NCBI RefSeq assembly: GCF_030272615.1
Contig: NC_081406.1
Coordinates: 460,810,072 to 460,874,071 of the forward strand
Reading direction: 5' to 3'
DNA from: Cryptomeria japonica
Lineage: Eukaryota > Streptophyta > Pinopsida > Cupressales > Cupressaceae
DNA length: 64,000 nucleotides
Numbering within the stretch: the stretch's first letter is position 1; each line of letters begins with the position of its first letter. The notes below the pieces were generated by a model that saw nothing but the letters and a program-made list of their open reading frames with translations, was not told the origin of the DNA and made no database searches. Both the position numbers and the translations under genes were made by a program. Shown here in pieces: positions 1 through 10,362 of the stretch.

Positions 1-808
1 GTAGAAGTTGCCTCATATCTTCACCATCTGATTCCATACTAGGATATGTTGGTGCTCTCCTGCTTCTTTGAGATGAAGAGGGAAATACTCGTATTGTTAA
101 TAAACTATGAGGTATGTATTTTGAGGGTATCCTAGGCTTGTTCAGTATATCTAGTGTACGTTGCCTTGCCTCTGTTATCTTTGGTACATGTTTATAACCC
201 AAACCTTGATTATTTGGGTTTTCATGTGGTAAAACAGGTTCTAATCTGCCTTGCTTCTTTAATCCCAATCATGTGGTACCATCATGCCCATGTTTTTGTA
301 GCATCATGAAACTGTTGCCATATTAGTGTAGAGGTAACCTAGGTATTGTCATGTCGTCTTCTTCTCTATATATCCACTAATTAAAATCTCCCTTTAGATA
401 TTCTTCATGTAAGTCTCCCCATCTAATGAAAGAGTATGAATTTGAGTACTTCACTATCTCTTTTCCTTTATCTTCCTTCATCACTATGTTCTGAGGCTTC
501 CCAAAAGACCTAGGCAAAAGGGATGATTGTCTGCCATTCAAGGTACTTGAAATGGAATATTACCCACAACCAACTTCCTTAATTTGTAAAGAATATGTGG
601 TAGGTGTATTTTTTTCTATTTTTGTGACTTTCAACAATTCCAATTGTAAGTGAAGTGGAGATGTTTGATTGTTTGGTACTTGATTGTCTATGCTTGCCCT
701 TAAATAATTGCAGTGTTGAAAAGGGTTTGGGTCGCCATGAACGGTGATCTCAATGCCATTGTATGGGAACTTCACACATTGGTAAAAAGTTGAAGGTACT
801 TCCTGCAT
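1..808 (-). pseudogene. Gypsy pol spacer between protease and reverse transcriptase
   Basis: This follows the protease. The frame at 808-560 starts right after the protease with VPSTFYQCVKFPYNG, matched by VPSTYY then CIKFPYNG in the plus-strand gypsy at the right end of the window. Nearer the left edge the minus strand reads NNQGLGYKHVPKITEARQ, a G-patch-like glycine motif found between protease and RT in several plant gypsy lineages. The frame stays open to base 1, so RT should lie further left. Stops and frame changes occur around 360-560. No catalytic residues are expected in this part. Confidence 0.65.
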
Positions 809-820
809 GGCATGTATCCA

Positions 821-1117
821 TTAACGACCTAATAGAATATTGTACCCCAATTCTTTGTTTAGGACTTGAAAGGTGATGTCTGTTGTGATTGGTCCTATTT
901 GTATTGGAAAAGTCAATACACCCTTAGAAGGGTGTTCCTCATCATCATAAGCTTTGATATTGATTCTCTTAGTAGAATCAATATAATGTTCAGAATATCC
1001 TAAAGCTTTAATCAAATGCAATGTGCGTATGTTAAGGGCAGCTCCACCATCTATAAATACTCTTTGAACTTTCTTTTGGTCAATCAAAGCTTTCAAGTGT
1101 AAGGGATCATTATGCAT
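821..1117 (-). pseudogene. Gypsy aspartic protease fragment
   Basis: The protease cleaves the gag-pol polyprotein during particle maturation. About 98 residues are seen. The active-site loop reads FIDGGAALN near residue 22, in place of the usual D-T/S-G, and this IDGG form is shared with the second gypsy copy at 62,996-63,328 (IDGGSGLN). A flap-side segment KAYDDEEHPSKG and the closing motif YNILLGR are also shared between the two copies. It lies after gag with a stop codon just before MHNDPLHL, so it is not continuous with gag. The element is decayed. Confidence 0.8.
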
Positions 1118-1682
1118 GGGTCAATATGTAGGTACATCCTGCTCAGTGAATGCGACCTTTGAAGTTGCCAAGTTTCCAGCCATGGAATGGAATCTGTTCT
1201 TGTTAATATCTATGGCAACAACTGAATCTTGTAATGCTTTGTCAAGGACTGCCTTATGAGCTGGCGAGATGTGCAGTAACTCAAATAATAAAATTTGAGC
1301 TAGATTTCACTTCAACTGATCCACCATATTGTAAATGCTATTTGTTGAAGGGGGATTTGAAGTTACGCCTTGCAATGTGACCTTTGATCTTCTAGTGGTG
1401 ACAACCACTATGTCATATACTGCACCAAGTGTGTTTATGGCATAATAAAATGCAACATTAGTATAATTGGCATTATTGTTTTGTGCATTGGAACTAGAAG
1501 CCTTTCCTTTGATCTTTGAAGATGGTATGATTTGTGTTTGGTGTCTTACTAGAATCCATAGTAATTTCGCCTTGATCAATGAGATCTTGTATGAGGTTCT
1601 CTAGTTTGTAGCAACTTGTTCTATTATGACCTTTATTGCGGTGGTATTCACAGAAATCATTGTCATTCCACCAAGCGGGCTT
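1118..1682 (-). pseudogene. Gypsy gag, C-terminal half with variant zinc knuckle
   Basis: On the minus strand, just left of the copia insertion, the frame reads AWWNDNDFCEYHRNKGH followed by a cysteine five residues later. This is a C-X2-H-X4-H-X4-C nucleic-acid-binding knuckle. Further along it reads TTRRSKVTLQGV and HISPAHKAVLDKALQ, both matched in the plus-strand gypsy copy (TTRRGKVTLQGA, CISPSHKAILDKVLR). At least two frame changes and several stops break it. It is the continuation of the gag at 5,684-7,435 across the copia insertion. Confidence 0.8.
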
Positions 1683-1687
1683 AAATG

Positions 1688-3118
1688 TGTTGGCATATGA
1701 TGAACTGACATGTTGATATGATGATAATGTATGTTGTCATTGATGTCAATAAGTTTAAGTGAACCGGTATGTAGATTGGAAGAAGTTGGCAAACCGGTAT
1801 GAAGAAATGCAGTGAACTGGTGTCGGGGTTTCACTGAGTGTGACTATCGGTTGGTAGTCTCAGTTATAGGGTTTCCAGTTTGGAAATCTCACTTGTGTGA
1901 TGCAACCGATGACATTCTGTGTTAAGTTAGCTAAGAGATGAAGATGAGATCGTGATGCCACATCAGCTTTGTGCACGTGAAGGATTTCCTTGAGGATCTT
2001 GCATGAGAAGATTGACTACATTAAATGTCTACCTCGGGAATGAACATTCTTCTTAGCGGTATTAGAAGAAAGTGTGATGAGTTACTGATTTCTATGTGCG
2101 GTGAAGATTAGACAATGCATATTGTCTTGTGATATGTTTGAAATTGTATTGCTCTATGCAAAGTGTTTGGATGGTTAGGATTGGACTGCTTGTATTGTAA
2201 ACCTAAAATGCTTAGGGTTTAGGGTTTATGCTACCAACCTAATTATTGTCTATAAGGTCGATGATGTTTGTTATTGTAAGTTGTTGGTAAATGTTGTGTG
2301 TGTATCCAAGTAATGAGATACTTGCCAGAGCAGTAAGAGAAAACTACAAAGTGTGATTGCAGAAGTAGAGGAACTAAAAAGGATCTGCCTTACAATATAG
2401 TGTTTTTATCATATCAAAGCTTTACCTATTGTATTCTAACCATTTCAATAGAAGGAAAATCCCTTTGCTGAGTAGCTTTAATAGGCTTACTGTAAATCCT
2501 CTAACCAGGTGACTCAAGATTCATTGAGTTCTTCAAATCCTCTAGCAAGGTAACTTTTAACAGGGTTTCAACCTTTAACAGGGTATATAGCCATCCCTCA
2601 ACCGGGTGATCTTTAATAGGATTGGTTCCTAGCAGAACTTTATTGTAAAGTTTTTAACCGGACTAGGCTCCGAATAGAGCGAGCTTCAAAAGAGTTCAAA
2701 AACAAGCTTGTGGGTATTCATCCCCACTGTGGTTTTTCCCATTTGGGTTTCCATGTGAAAAATTTGTGTGTCATGTGTTGTGCATTTTTCATGTGATGAT
2801 TAAGTGTTCTTTGTTTAAGTGATTATGCATGCAGAGCTAATGGTTATGGTATTGGTGACACACCACATGCATATGTTTATGGGTAAAGTAGTTATCAAGT
2901 ATTAAATGTATTTTAAGTGTTCAGACTTACCGGTCTATGTTGTTTGAAGTCTTACTATGTTTAAACGATAGTGCCATGGTTAAGTTCAGTAATGAAGACA
3001 ACCAGTTAATGTTGTTTTAGCTTGAAAAGATTGTTAGAAAGTATTTGACTGTATAGATTCACCCCCCCCCCCCCTTGCAGTACCAGTTAAGGAATCTGTT
3101 GTTCATCATTATTCATCA
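1688..3118 (+). repeat. Copia 5' LTR
   Basis: It begins tgttggcat and ends ttcatca, flanked by the target duplication and, two bases later, by the primer-binding site. The last 354 bp recur at 5,327-5,678. The middle (about 2,480-2,700) holds degenerate repeats of a phrase like aacagggt/ctctaacc, also seen in reverse orientation in the other copia LTRs of the window. A run of 13 C at 3,062-3,074 followed by ttgcag lies near the end. Confidence 0.9.
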
Positions 3119-3120
3119 AT

Positions 3121-3131
3121 TGGTATTAGAG
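3121..3131 (+). other. Copia primer-binding site
   Basis: tggtattagag, two bases after the LTR end, is complementary to the 3' end of initiator-methionine tRNA with one change (C to T) from the usual tggtatcagag. This marks the start of minus-strand DNA synthesis in most plant copia elements and fixes the LTR boundary. Confidence 0.85.
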
Positions 3132-3189
3132 AAACTCCAGGTCCTCGGTGATATAAGCTTAACCACTTGAGGTAAAATATCCCGCCTTA

Positions 3190-4398
3190 GTGATGAAGAG
3201 GGAAGGTCCAAAGTTTAATAGAGATAACTTCAAAATATGGAAGCACAAAATGAAGATCTATATCAAGAGTTTGGGTGCACAACACTGGAGCTATGTTGAA
3301 AATGTCTATGTAATTCCCACTAGCACTTTAACTGATGATAAAAAAAGAGAGATTCAAGAAAATGGGAAAGTCATGGAAGCCCTTATTAGCATTTTGTTTG
3401 ATATTGAGTTCATTGATGTACAAGATAAGGACATTCCAAAAGATGTATGGGACACATTGGAAACTATTTATGGCAGTGATGAGCATCTTAGACAATCTAA
3501 GGAAGAGAGCCTTAGAGGAAAATTTGAAGACATGAGGATGGTTGAAGGTGAGACCATTCAACAATATGGCATAAGAATCAAGACTGTCGTTGGAGATATC
3601 AAGAAAATTGGTGGAGCAATTGATGATGCCACCGTTGTCAGTAAAGTCTTGAGATCATTGTTACCAGTCCATGCAATCAGAGTTGCTGCTATTTAGGAAC
3701 TAAGGTCTATTGACAAACCCAAGGTATCCTTAGACTCTATCATTGCAAAGTTAACTGCATATGAGTTGAATAGCTATGATGGCAGTGTTCAAAAGACTGA
3801 GTCATCTTTCAGAGAATCTATTGCACCAACCGGAAAAGGAAAAGAAGATAGTACCAGTTATGAATCCATGGAAAGAAGAGGTATGGATGATGAAGAAATT
3901 CTGATTGAGTTTGAAGCTCTTATTGCCTAGAGATTTCCAAAAGGTACTGGAAAATACAGAGGTAAGCTTCCTTTAAAATGTTTTTCCTGCAATAAGATAG
4001 GATATATAGCTATTAACTATCCTAACAATGAGAATAAGGACAAACTAGATAGGTTTAGAAAGTATAAAGGAGGAAATATAAGAAATTGTCTTGTTGCAGT
4101 GGATGAAGGTATTACTGATGAAGAATCTAAGGATGAAGAAAATGAAGACATGGTATTTGTAGCTGTAAAGGAAGAAGTTTCTGACAAGAAAGAACTTGTC
4201 TCTTGCATTAACAACTCTAATGAGTGGATAATTGATAGTGGTTGTTCTCACCACATGACTAGTGATAGGAGAAAGTTTTTGTCTCTAGAAGAATATGATG
4301 GAGGTGTTGTCAGATTTGGCAATGATGCACCATGTTTGGTGAAAGGTAAAGGATCCATCTCACTGACTGGAAAAATTAGTGTAGATGATGTCTACTAG
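3190..4398 (+). pseudogene. Copia gag and protease, broken by stops
   Basis: One frame carries both domains. The N-terminal gag begins MKREGPKFNRDNFKIWKHKM (UBN2-type capsid, residues 1-170). A knuckle around 3,979 reads CFSCNKIGYIAINY, where the expected histidine and last cysteine are both tyrosine. The protease follows as WIIDSGCSHHM near 4,228. In-frame TAG stops sit at 3,694, 3,928 and 4,396. All three replace a glutamine codon (CAG) by comparison with the related minus-strand element at 48,854-57,213 or the family pattern. The knuckle changes are likewise C-to-T or G-to-A. The stops rule out a full product. Confidence 0.88.
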
Positions 4399-5326
4399 GT
4401 AGAAGGTCTTGAGCATAACCTATTGAGTGTTGCTCAGCTAAATGATAAAGGACTTGTTCTAGAGTTCAAAGGTGGAGTCAGCAGTATAAATGGTAAAAGT
4501 GGTGAACTTATTGCCATCGGTAAGTAGACTAGAGGTAACTTGTTTCAGTTGAATGCCAAGATAAGTCGATGCCTAATGGTGAAGTTTGATGACAGTTGGA
4601 TATGGCATAGGAGACTTTGTCATATGAACTTTGATAATATTGTAAAGGCTAGTAAGATCAAGGCAGTAAGAGGATTGCCTTTGCCGAACAAACTAGATAA
4701 TTCTTTGTGCAGAGTATGTCAGCTTGGGAAGATGTCTTCCTCAACTTTCAATGGTAAGTCTTTTTCAACAGAAAACTTACTTGATCTTGTGCATACTGAT
4801 TTGTCTGGTTCTATGAAAACTAGAAGTATTCAGGGAGATAGGTATTTCATGATTCTTACTGATGACTACTCAAGAACGATGTGGGTCACATTCTTGAAAG
4901 ACAAGTCTGAGGCATTTGGAAAGTTAAAAGCCTTTAGAGCATTAGAAGAGAAGGAAAGTGGTCAAAAGATAAAATGCCTAAGAACTGATCAAGGAGGTGA
5001 ATTCACTTATGATGAATTCAACAAGTACTATGAAGATAGCGGTATCAGGAGGCAGTTGTTTGCCCCAAGGACACCACAACAAAATGGCATAGCAGAAAGG
5101 AATAACAGGACTGTAATTGAAGCAGCTAGAACAGTGTTGATCCAAGGAAAGGTTGCTCACACTTTTTGGAGAGAAGCGGTGAGCACTATAGTCTATACTA
5201 TGAACCACGTACTCATCAAGAAAGGTAGAGTTAAAATCCCTTATGAGTATTGGACTGAGAAAACTCCCATTGTGAGTTATTTTAATGTGTTTGGTAGTAA
5301 GTGTTATATCAAGAGAGGTGAGCATA
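4399..5326 (+). pseudogene. Copia integrase, truncated
   Basis: The GAG-pre-integrase zinc motif is visible as HRRLCH near 4,603 and CRVCQLGK near 4,711 (HHCC). The catalytic core follows: first aspartate in LVHTDLSG (about 4,795), second in LRTDQGGEF (about 4,985), and glutamate in QQNGIAERNN (about 5,090). The frame continues from the protease with one TAG stop near 4,525. It ends abruptly after GSKCYIKRGE near 5,320, where LTR sequence begins. Reverse transcriptase and RNase H, which should follow in copia order, are absent. Confidence 0.9.
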
Positions 5327-5678
5327 TGTGTGTCATGTGTTGTGCATTTTTCATGCGATGATTAAGTGTTCTTTGTTCAAGTGATTATGCATGTGGAGCT
5401 AATGGTTATGGTAGTGGTGACACACCACATGCATATGTTTATGGGTAAAGTAGCTATCAAGTATTAAATGTATTTGAAGTGTTTAGACTTACCGGTCTAT
5501 GTTGTTTGAAGTCTTACTATGTTTAACCGGTATTTCCATGGTTAAGTTCAGTAATGAAGACAACCGGTTAGTGTTGTTTTATCTTGAAAAGATTGTTAGA
5601 AAGCCTTTGACTATACTGATTCATCCTCCCCCCCTCTCAGTACCAGTAAGGGTATCTGTTGTTCATCATTATTCATCA
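5327..5678 (+). repeat. Truncated copia 3' LTR
   Basis: This is the last 352 bp of the LTR, matching 2,765-3,118 with scattered changes. It includes the C-tract at about 5,627-5,637 followed by tctcag. It ends ttcatca immediately before the second aaatg duplication. Confidence 0.9.
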
Positions 5679-5683
5679 AAATG

Positions 5684-7435
5684 GACCTATTTCATAAGGT
5701 CTGACTTTTGGTAAAGTTATGGAATTACTTTGTGTCAATTTTTTGAGTGTTAATTCAATAGGTTCACCAAGGGGTGTAAATCTTCTTCTGGGTGCGCCTG
5801 CCCTTGGTGGTCTTGGATTGCTTGATTGTAGTGCATTGGTGTTGTTTATCTGAGTTAGATTCTTACTAGCAAGATCAACTGGTCCTTGTAGAGATACTAT
5901 TGGTTGAGCTCTATTTACAACACATGCATCAACAACTCCATCATTTGTGACATTCTTGTTCCTAGACCAAAATTTTGGTCTTTCATTGTTTGTACTTGTG
6001 TTTGGCCCATTATCTTTGTGGTGTTTCATTATCCCTTGCTCTAATATGCCTCTTTCACATTTGATGCCTTTTTCCGTGATGTCTTTAAAATTGTTTAGGC
6101 ATTGCATTTGTAATGGATACTTAATTGGAGGTACATGATTTTCATTGAAAATATCTACTTTCTTAGCTTCAGGGATATGACTAAGACATCTGCGGTATAA
6201 ACCTCTCCAGCTTTGCAAGAATGTAGTAAAGGTTTCTCCTTTCTTTTTCTTTGTTGCACATAAATCTATCAAGGTAACTGGAATATCTATATTGAATGCA
6301 AATTTTGATATGAATAACTCAACCAGTTCACCCCACGAAGCAATCTTAGGTGGGAGGTGTGAAAACCATTCTAGTGTTGTCCCTCCAAGACTTTTGGAAA
6401 ATAGCCTCATTAAGTATGTATCATCATGGGATACCTTGATACATATCATGAAGAATTCACTGACATGATCTCAAGGAACACCTTTCCCTCTATATTTGTC
6501 GAAACTTGGAGTTTCAAAATGCATGGGAAAAGGTGGCATGTATAACTTTTTGTCAAAAGGATATGGACAAAGGTCCTCCATTGTATAGCTCCTTTTATCA
6601 TTGACTGTTTGCATACTAGTCATCTGTTTCTGAAGATTCTCCATTTGTTGAGTCAGGATCTATGTTTGCATCAATGGTGTATTGTCTTGATGAGTATTTC
6701 TCACAAAAGGAACAATATTGGAGTAACTTGAGCTTTCCGAAATGTAGATTGACCATGTAGTTGTGTACCATAATTCCCACTAGGTTGTGTAAAGTATGCA
6801 AATTGTGTATTGACATTCGACTGAGTTGATCTCGTTATCCCTTGATTCACATTTTAGCCATTGTAGGTAGATCCACCTAAAACTAAAGGTTGGGTTATAC
6901 TTGTTGAAGAAGGGTTTTGAGCTATTTTAGCTTGCATTGTTACACTAGGCATTGTTTGAGATTTAACATTAGTACTTGCCAATGCAACTGTTGATGGTGT
7001 TGAAGTTGTAGTTGCTTGAGTATTTTGAGATACACCCTAGGTTGATGTTGCAAGTGTTGCTTGAGTCTGTGTAATAGTAGGTACTCAAGGAACAAAATTA
7101 ATGCAATGTCACACCTGGTAGAAATATAGCCGAAATGTTCACTCCTGGAGGTAATTTGGCCCCATTTTGGACTAATCGTGCGAGATATTTGTCTCTATCT
7201 TTATTGATGAGAGCGTTGCAAGATCTTTTTGGGTTGCTTCCAATTCTTTTTTAGTTAGATTATGTTGTATTTCATCAATGGAGGGCATCATGTTTATGTT
7301 TGTTGATAAGTTTGTGGGTCTCCAACCCGGTGTTTGTTGATTTGTGGACAAGTTCATATTCCATGTTGGGTTAATCGAAGGGTCATTATTAGGTTCCATA
7401 TGATGTTTTGCCTTTTGAGCACATGCTAATGGCAT
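5684..7435 (-). pseudogene. Gypsy gag, N-terminal half
   Basis: The conserved gag core is clear at 5,676-6,449: DTYLMRLFSKSLGGTTLEWF, then ASWGELVELFISKF, then TFTTFLQSWRGLYRRC, matching the plus-strand gypsy gag (TYLMRLFPQSLGEQSMEWF, SWGDLAEAFIQHF). A likely N-terminal segment lies at 7,172-7,435 (start MPLACAQKAKHHMEP). The stretch 6,450-7,171 joins them with stops and frame changes. The frame ends at IGPF, where the copia element is inserted, and resumes at 1,682. Gag forms the virus-like particle. This copy cannot be translated through. Confidence 0.8.
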
Positions 7436-7620
7436 GAATGTTATTTCAACGTGATCTTGACTCTTTAAGACTCTCTAAAATGTGAATGCAAGACTCAACT
7501 AAATGTAACCAGGTATGCTTCTAAGACTTTCTAAAGACTAAAATGCAGACAATGCAATCTATGAGTGAAGACTTGCTATCAAGGATTTCAGAATTCAAAC
7601 ACAAGATCTTCAGCGTATTG

Positions 7621-7854
7621 CTGAAAAGCTTCAAAATCTTCCTCTTATTTGATTTGATTTTCAAGGTCTATGTCAATTTGTATTGACTTTCAAACTTCCT
7701 CATCTATGACAGCTTGGACTATGTCGTATTGGTCTTGATAAACTATCAATTCTTCAGCAAGAATATTTAAACCATCAATTATTTCTAATTGAACGTTGTT
7801 TGACCCAAGATTGGGTTGCTCAAATGGCAATTTCTCATCTCCTTTTAGACCCAT
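7621..7854 (-). pseudogene. Small leader frame, copy 1 of 2 (broken)
   Basis: From an ATG at 7,854 the minus strand reads MGLKGDEKLPFEQPNLG, then about 54 residues to a stop that replaces a residue after VIDEEV, and continues to a second stop. It closely resembles the frame at 7,956-8,207 (MGLKVDEEFPFEQPDLG). It lies between the gypsy primer-binding site and gag. I do not recognise the protein. Either it is an extra leader ORF of this gypsy family or a chance open frame copied with the DNA. Confidence 0.45.
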
Positions 7855-7955
7855 ATGCTAAAGGTAATAATGCAAACTATATGGAAAACCTAGGAATGAT
7901 TGACACTTTGTTTTAAGGAATCTAACGAGGATTTAGAAACTCTGCTATAGTCTTT

Positions 7956-8207
7956 TCAAACAATTATCTGATGGCTTCCTTTTGAGATGCCTTCTTTTTT
8001 TTTAATCTTTTTCCTCAATTTTTCATCAAGATGAATAGATTTCTCGATCTCATTATCTATGATGGTCTCAACTATATCGTACTGAGCACGATCAAATTTT
8101 AGTTTCCAAGCAAGGTTGTCCAAACTATCAATTATTCCTAATAGGTCATTGTTTGGCCCAAGATCAGGTTGCTCAAATGGAAATTCTTCATCTACTTTAA
8201 GACCCAT
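7956..8207 (-). CDS. Small leader frame, copy 2 of 2, 83 residues
   Basis: An intact 83-residue frame: acidic N-terminal half (MGLKVDEEFPFEQPDLG), then a lysine-rich tail (KLRKKIKKKEGISKG). The first 60 or so residues match the broken frame 350 bp downstream at 7,621-7,854, including the phrase QYDIV followed by the acidic EIEKS/DEEV segment. It sits in the gypsy leader. Protein-level similarity between two copies hints at past coding use. No known domain is visible and function is unknown. Confidence 0.4.
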   Translation of the reverse strand: MGLKVDEEFPFEQPDLGPNNDLLGIIDSLDNLAWKLKFDRAQYDIVETIIDNEIEKSIHLDEKLRKKIKKKEGISKGSHQIIV

Positions 8208-10342
8208 GTATTGAGGTGTGTTTCTTAGACTCTAATGCAATACTTAATTCTATATGAGTGGATGCAACTTGATTGAAGACTACTCTTTTTATGATGTGAG
8301 GACTTGTGCAAAAACTTTGTGCAGTATGATGACACTAAAGGACTTATACATTAACTAGATGTCTACGACTTAAGATCACTTGAGAAAGACATGTTTTTTA
8401 TCTTTGAATTTTGCAAAAGTTTTGGTTTGATGTTGGTGTTGATGTTGACACTTGACTTTGTTGAGGGACTTGATCTTGTTGATGTTTTGACTAAACCTGG
8501 TTGAGGTTCCACTTTGTTTTTGGTATTTTCTAAAATGTTTGAATTTGGTGAAATGTAGCAAAGGACACAATAGACACATCAAAAAGAATAATAACACAGA
8601 AATGATACTTGTTTAAAGAACTTTTTCAAATTCTCATGAATGTCGGAGTCTTTTTCAAAACCCCATTTTGTTTTCGTTGTAATTGGTCAATCGATAGAAC
8701 ATCAAGTAGACTCTCCTAATGGTCAAAAGGTCACAAGTATTACCACAAAGCACATCTTGATACTCCATTAGCTCAAACAACCCTGTCATACCCTAGGGTG
8801 CGCCCATTTTTTTACCTTTTTTAGGAAATTAGACCAAAGAAGATTGCTCCTCCATTGGCCTGTTATCCTAGGAGATATATGGTGAGTGTCTTGGGGGGAA
8901 ATTGTTCCCCACCCTTGCACTGTGATAATCGAAGTGTCTAATTACTGACGTAGTTGGGCTTCTAATTTCTAAGGTGTTTAGAAAGAGTTGCGTTCCAGTG
9001 GTCACAATCAGCATTGTTTTACACTCTGTTGAGGGAGGTCTCCCAGTCTGTAGAAGTTACACTCTACAGATTTTAACGTACCGTATAGGCACTGAGGGAG
9101 GCATAATGTTGTTGTGACAACATGTAACACTCATCGCATATGATTGTTATCACATACACATTTATTTAGAATGGCTTGGATTACTTGGCTTTAGTCGTTG
9201 CCACTTAGGTCGTTCCCTCTCACTTGGTCTTATGGGATACTTGGGAGGTGAGCCTTATAAAGTTGTTATCCTAATGTAGTAAATGAAATAAAGCATGAAA
9301 AAGGTGGGTATGACTTTTTGATTACCCAAAAAAGGGGAGAGCATATACCTATCACCTTGAAGACAGGAAAAACAATGATTCCTTTTAAACCTTCATTGCA
9401 ATGCTTTCTAAACATTAGAGATGTTACTCCAAAAAGGCATGGGGTTCATTTTAACCATCATAGCAATGATGAAAATTGTATTGTTCTTTTTAACAACACC
9501 AAAAGAATTTTTCTACTCTAACCCTACAGAGAAAATAACGTTAGTAGACATATGGTGGGCTATCCAGCCTAATTTTCTCAATTAAAAATCTATATATTTT
9601 CACAAATAGAGAGCAATCTTGATAAAAACCAAAACTAAATAGAGATAGAATGCAAAAACCTAAACTAGCAATTGTGAATTACTATGATAGAAATTGCAAA
9701 GTGATATCTGAGCAATTGTGTAGCAATATCAAGTTAATTTCTCGTCAGTTAAATGCAAAAAGAAATTTTTTATTTATTTTTAAATAAACAACAACAAAAG
9801 ATAGAAGATAGAAATTTGATTTTGTAATGATTTTATCCAAAATCACACAAGCCATCACATTAATGTCATCATAAAATTTGTATTTGGCAATGAATCAATG
9901 GATGATTCTATGATATTGGGCAATTGCTTCTTTTTCTTCAATTTCTCGAAGCTCTCTATCTTCTTTTAGGAGTCTTTGGTATGCTCTTTGTTCTATCCTA
10001 TCTTGTCTTTCCCTCCTTGCACTTCAGATTTCAAAGGTTACCTTTCCTACCATTGGATTAAACACAATTTATGCAAAAAATAAAAAATTCTCAGAATTGA
10101 AAGATTTTTATGGGTTAGGTGTGCAAGATCAACTAATTAAGAAACAACAGATAAACAATTATTTTTCCTCTTTTTTGAGAAATTGCGGTGGATTTTACTG
10201 TCAATTGCAATGGATTTTGATGGCAATTGTAGATAAATATTTGCAATTGCAAATTTCTATTTGATCAATTGTGGATTCTGGTTTTCTATGCACGCACGTA
10301 TTTGCAAAACCAATTAAAACAATAGAGGAAGGTTAGATCTAA
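8208..10342 (-). other. Gypsy untranslated leader
   Basis: This stretch lies between the small frames and the primer-binding site. No long frame or recognisable domain is seen on either strand. 8,880-9,120 is less AT-rich than its surroundings and contains short inverted phrases (ctgtagaa / ttctacag-like around 9,050-9,075). Long leaders of this kind are usual in Tat-type gypsy elements. Confidence 0.5.
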
Positions 10343-10360
10343 TTCACGTCAGGTTCACCA
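10343..10360 (-). other. Gypsy primer-binding site
   Basis: On the minus strand it reads tggtgaacctgacgtgaa, directly after the LTR. The same phrase, decayed to tgatgaacttgatgtgaa, follows the LTR that ends at 37,436. Two independent copies at the same place relative to the LTR support the call. I cannot name the primer tRNA with confidence. Confidence 0.6.
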
Positions 10361-10362
10361 AT

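Larger units (their letters stand above)
1683..5683 (+). mobile_element. Ty1/copia deletion derivative inserted in gypsy gag
   Basis: The five-base duplication aaatg lies at 1,683-1,687 and again at 5,679-5,683. Between them is a 3,991-bp element: a 1,431-bp 5' LTR, a primer-binding site, gag, protease and integrase in one frame, then only the last 352 bp of the 3' LTR. Reverse transcriptase, RNase H and the first 1.08 kb of the 3' LTR are missing. The deletion joins integrase (near 5,320) to the LTR copy at a shared tgtgtgtc, which suggests short-homology recombination. Excising one duplication plus the element restores the gypsy gag reading across IGPF to KPAWW. Confidence 0.92.

Noticed and set aside
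1601-1834. 77-codon minus-strand frame
   Set aside because: It crosses the gypsy-copia junction at 1,688 in the wrong frame and is partly LTR sequence.
4978-5325. 115-codon minus-strand frame
   Set aside because: Shadow of the copia integrase on the plus strand.
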